Shown piece by piece: positions 12,598-15,329 of a stretch of DNA of 15,329 bases (positions are counted from its first letter, which is position 1; each line of letters starts with the position of its first letter). Under the pieces are notes generated by a model. That model worked only from the letters and a program-made list of their open reading frames with translations. It ran no database searches and was not told where the DNA came from. This DNA is from Bacteroidota bacterium. Lineage in GTDB: Bacteria; Bacteroidota; Ignavibacteria; Ignavibacteriales; Ignavibacteriaceae. The translations under genes were made by a program, and so were the position numbers. The stretch spans positions 1 to 15,329 of the forward strand of contig JAJYOQ010000048.1 of the NCBI GenBank assembly GCA_021796135.1, read 5' to 3'.

Positions 12598-15261
12598 CTA
12601 AGTAACTGAGAGATATCCTTTAAGGATATCTCTGGTTTCTTCAATAGCCTTTTTCAGAGACTCAATTCTACTTTTAGCATTTATTAAATCGTTGTGCTTT
12701 CCGGAAATTTCAATTGCGTATGCTTCATCCCCGACTTTTGTTGCTCCGACAGAATAACTTGCTCCCTTTATTGTGTGAGCTTCTGCTATAACCTTTGCTG
12801 AATCATTTGAATTTATATTATCAATAAGTTTTTTCATGCGATCTTCAACATCGTCAAAATAACTAATTAATAAATCAAGCTGGAATTCTTTATCTTCACC
12901 GCTCATATTTTCAAAATGCTCGAAATTAAATATTTGCTTTTCCTCAATCGCTTTAGAATTAGTTTCATCTTTCGATTTGCCGGTTTCGGGCGTATTTAAT
13001 TTTAATACCCAGGAATCGATCATATTGATCATTTGGTCGGCTATTATAGGTTTAGATAGATAATCATTCATTCCGGCTTCTAAACACTTTTCCTTATCGC
13101 CGGCTAAAGCGTGCGCAGTAATTGCTATAATGGGAATATCTTTTTTTTCGTTGGCAATATTTCTTATCATTTTTGTCCCGCTAAAACCATCGTATTCAGG
13201 CATCTGAATGTCCATTAGGACGAGGCTATAACTATTATTGTTAACAGCATCAAAAGCTGCTTTCCCGTTTGTTACAGCATCGGCTTTGTAGCCGGCATCG
13301 CTTAATATTCTTAAAGCTACTTTTTGGTTAATAAAATTATCTTCCGCAAGTAATAACTTATATTTTGAACGATTATCCTTTTTAATTTTTACATCTTCAT
13401 CATTTACAGTTTGAATCTCTTCATCAATTTTAGTTATACGTTTTAATCGTCCGGAAGTATTTCTAATTGATTTATCTTTTGGAGCATTAAGTTTTATATT
13501 GAAATAAAATCTACTGCCCTTCCCTAATTCGCTTTCAACATTAATTTCACCGTCCATTAGATTTATAAATTGCTTAGAAATAGCTAATCCCAGACCTGTT
13601 CCTCCGAATTTCCTGGTATATGAACCGTCTATTTGAGAAAACGGCTGAAATAAATAGGAAATCTTTTCTTTCGGAATTCCAATTCCCTCATCCGTTATTG
13701 CAATTGCTACATTAAATCTATCATCGGAAATTTTTTGAGTTTTAAGATCAACAATAATTTTGCCTTTATCCGTAAATTTAACAGCATTGCTTAATAAATT
13801 AATGATAATTTGTCTTATCCTGACAGGATCGCCTCTTAAATAAGTTTCGGACTCATCATCATAATTATTTATTAAAGATAACCCTTTTTCCTTGATTCGC
13901 ATAGATAGAATTGAAATTGATTCATCTACAACATCTCTCATATTAAAATCCACATCTGCAATTCTCATTTTACCCGATTCAATCTTTGATAAATCAAGAA
14001 TATCATTTAATATTTCAAGAAGAGATTCTGCTGATTGCTTAGCTGTATATGCAAATTGCTTCATTTCCTCCTTGCTTGTGTATGCTTCTTTTTCAATCAA
14101 GGTTAAAAATCCCAGAATTCCGTTCATAGGAGTTCTTATTTCATGACTCATATTCGCAAGGAATTGGCTTTTCATTAATGTTGCTTCTGTTGCCTCTTTA
14201 GCTAATTGATCGGATTTAATTTTTTCATTTCGCAATTCCTCTTCCGCCCGAACTCTTTCCTGTTCGGCTTTCGATTTTTCAGTAATATCTACAACCGAAC
14301 CTTCGATATAATATTGGTTAAAATCATTATCCGATAATATTGTAGCGTTTAAACTTACCACCAATGGTGAATGATCTTTCTTCATTAAAACGATACGGTA
14401 ATTATTAACCCTGCCTTTTTCTCTCAATATTGATATGAACCGCTCTCTTTCATTAATATCATAATAAATAGCTTCAGCAACGTTTACATTCAGCAATTCT
14501 CTTTCGTTATCATATTCAAGCATTCTCACTAATGCATTATTTACGGTAAGAAATCTACCGTTTATGCTTGATTGGAAGATGCCTTCAACAGAGTTTTCAA
14601 ATATTGAATGGTATTTCCTTTCGGATAATTCAATTTTATATGAACGTTCGGCTAGCTGCATTCTTAACTTGAAGTTTACTGCGCTCCCAACAACCGAAAT
14701 TAAACTCAAGAAAAGGACAAAAATAACAGATTCGTACATGTGTGGAAGAAAGTAAATAGAATGATCATTAAATAAAATCGCTGCGGCAAAAACAAGATTA
14801 TAATAAATTGCTACAATAATCTGATTTTTAACATCCCAGCTTAAGAATAGTGCCGAAGTAAAAATCATTAAACCGACTATTTGAGAATTTGGGATTAAAG
14901 TTTTCGGCATTAGAAATATCATAAAAGCAGAGGAGAATATTATCGTAGCTAATAATAAATGAACTAATAGCAAAGGTTTATTTTTTCCCCAATTTGTATA
15001 TAAGAGTACTAAAATCATGAAAGCAATTAAAGTAGCACTAAGCCTTGTAAAATAAACATAAAAAGCAAAGGAAGAGAAATACCTAACCTCAAAAATCATT
15101 GCAAATAATCCGGAAATCGCAATGAGAAGTGCCATTACTTTTAATGGCGGTATAAGCAGTTCTTTGGTTTCCTTTCTAACCTGATCGTATTCTTTTGTAG
15201 AGAATGCAATATCTCCCTGGTATATATAATCTACAATTGTCTTGCTGCTGATGCTAGTCAT
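12598..15261 (-). CDS. Hybrid sensor histidine kinase: membrane sensor-PAS-HisKA-HATPase-REC-HPt
   Basis: This 887-residue protein senses a signal and relays phosphate internally from His to Asp to His. Residues 38-198 contain six or seven hydrophobic segments with short loops, a membrane sensor of MASE-like character that I cannot name. A PAS domain follows (about 214-328, FENSVEGIFQSSINGRF), then a short coiled coil (330-362). HisKA carries the phosphoacceptor His373 in FLANMSHEIRTPMNG. The ATPase domain shows NLLSNAVKFT (488-497), DEGIGIP (524-530) and FGGTGLGL (552-559). The receiver (634-750) has Glu640/Asp641, phosphoacceptor Asp684 in LMDIQMP and Lys737. The C-terminal HPt domain has His829 in EAHTIKGAS. 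All catalytic residues look intact. No output regulator is next to it, so its partner is elsewhere. The region upstream of the ATG is T/A-rich with no Shine-Dalgarno sequence, so the start is less certain than the rest. Confidence 0.93.
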   Translation of the reverse strand: MTSISSKTIVDYIYQGDIAFSTKEYDQVRKETKELLIPPLKVMALLIAISGLFAMIFEVRYFSSFAFYVYFTRLSATLIAFMILVLLYTNWGKNKPLLLVHLLLATIIFSSAFMIFLMPKTLIPNSQIVGLMIFTSALFLSWDVKNQIIVAIYYNLVFAAAILFNDHSIYFLPHMYESVIFVLFLSLISVVGSAVNFKLRMQLAERSYKIELSERKYHSIFENSVEGIFQSSINGRFLTVNNALVRMLEYDNERELLNVNVAEAIYYDINERERFISILREKGRVNNYRIVLMKKDHSPLVVSLNATILSDNDFNQYYIEGSVVDITEKSKAEQERVRAEEELRNEKIKSDQLAKEATEATLMKSQFLANMSHEIRTPMNGILGFLTLIEKEAYTSKEEMKQFAYTAKQSAESLLEILNDILDLSKIESGKMRIADVDFNMRDVVDESISILSMRIKEKGLSLINNYDDESETYLRGDPVRIRQIIINLLSNAVKFTDKGKIIVDLKTQKISDDRFNVAIAITDEGIGIPKEKISYLFQPFSQIDGSYTRKFGGTGLGLAISKQFINLMDGEINVESELGKGSRFYFNIKLNAPKDKSIRNTSGRLKRITKIDEEIQTVNDEDVKIKKDNRSKYKLLLAEDNFINQKVALRILSDAGYKADAVTNGKAAFDAVNNNSYSLVLMDIQMPEYDGFSGTKMIRNIANEKKDIPIIAITAHALAGDKEKCLEAGMNDYLSKPIIADQMINMIDSWVLKLNTPETGKSKDETNSKAIEEKQIFNFEHFENMSGEDKEFQLDLLISYFDDVEDRMKKLIDNINSNDSAKVIAEAHTIKGASYSVGATKVGDEAYAIEISGKHNDLINAKSRIESLKKAIEETRDILKGYLSVT
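12609..12633. repeat. Perfect 25-base palindrome in the 3' end of the kinase gene
   Basis: AGAGATATCCTT (12609-12620) and AAGGATATCTCT (12622-12633) are exact reverse complements around a single T. The palindrome lies in the last codons of the kinase gene (ETRDILKGYLS) and 58 bases past the rocD stop. As RNA it would fold into a hairpin of about 10 bp with a five-base loop on either strand. No T-run follows in either direction, so it could be a weak or factor-assisted bidirectional terminator, an RNA-stabilising hairpin, or chance. Confidence 0.6.
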
Positions 15262-15329
15262 TTTTTTTCTTTTTTATTTACCTAAAAGTAATAAATTCCT
15301 AATTCAAATAATATAATTAATGAAAAGAG

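Noticed and set aside
12420..12644. Open frame of 74 residues on the - strand spanning the rocD end and the kinase end
   Set aside because: It overlaps two well-supported genes and its middle translates the AT-rich intergenic repeat; no family resemblance.
13892..14146. Open frame of 84 residues on the + strand inside the kinase gene
   Set aside because: Antisense to the conserved HisKA region, so its composition is explained by the kinase codons.

Overview
The window is AT-rich DNA with no rRNA, tRNA, CRISPR array or insertion sequence that I can see. It most likely comes from the Ignavibacteria/Melioribacter side of the Bacteroidota-Chlorobi group. The main clue is the extracellular amylase, which ends in a type IX secretion (T9SS) sorting domain containing the QNYPNPFNPST motif common in that lineage. 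Genes packed with c-type hemes also fit. This assignment is inference from protein style only.

Region 1 (1-7474, + strand) is a periplasm-facing electron-transfer locus. It opens with the 3' end of a monoheme cytochrome c resembling those next to clade II nitrous-oxide reductase genes; that reading frame contains a TGA near the window edge. Next comes a compact set of seven genes: a membrane-anchored pentaheme cytochrome, a TAT-exported molybdopterin-family protein, a four-cluster ferredoxin subunit, an NrfD-type ten-helix membrane protein, an 86-residue two-helix protein, a tetraheme cytochrome made of four tandem monoheme domains, and an exported cupredoxin. The first four match the QrcABCD arrangement, and equally the ActA-ActB-ActC part of alternative complex III with ActB split in two. 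I infer a quinone:periplasmic-carrier oxidoreductase that passes electrons through the cytochromes, and perhaps the cupredoxin, to an acceptor encoded elsewhere. N2O reductase is a plausible acceptor because of the cytochrome next door.

Region 2 (7504-11176, - strand) holds two exported hydrolases in one probable transcription unit. An S1/P1-nuclease-like zinc protein is followed 19 nt later by a large multidomain GH13 amylase-family enzyme with a T9SS signal. A hairpin with a T-run separates this unit from the convergent cupredoxin gene. The amylase keeps the three catalytic acids but has Asp in place of the usual His in conserved region I.

Region 3 (11349-15261) contains an ordinary ornithine aminotransferase (rocD, + strand) converging on a large hybrid histidine kinase (- strand) with membrane sensor, PAS, HisKA, HATPase, receiver and HPt domains. 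A perfect 25-base palindrome lies in the last codons of the kinase gene.

The most interesting part is the split ACIII/Qrc-like complex with its added tetraheme cytochrome and cupredoxin. Functional assignments there are by family resemblance; no search was run.
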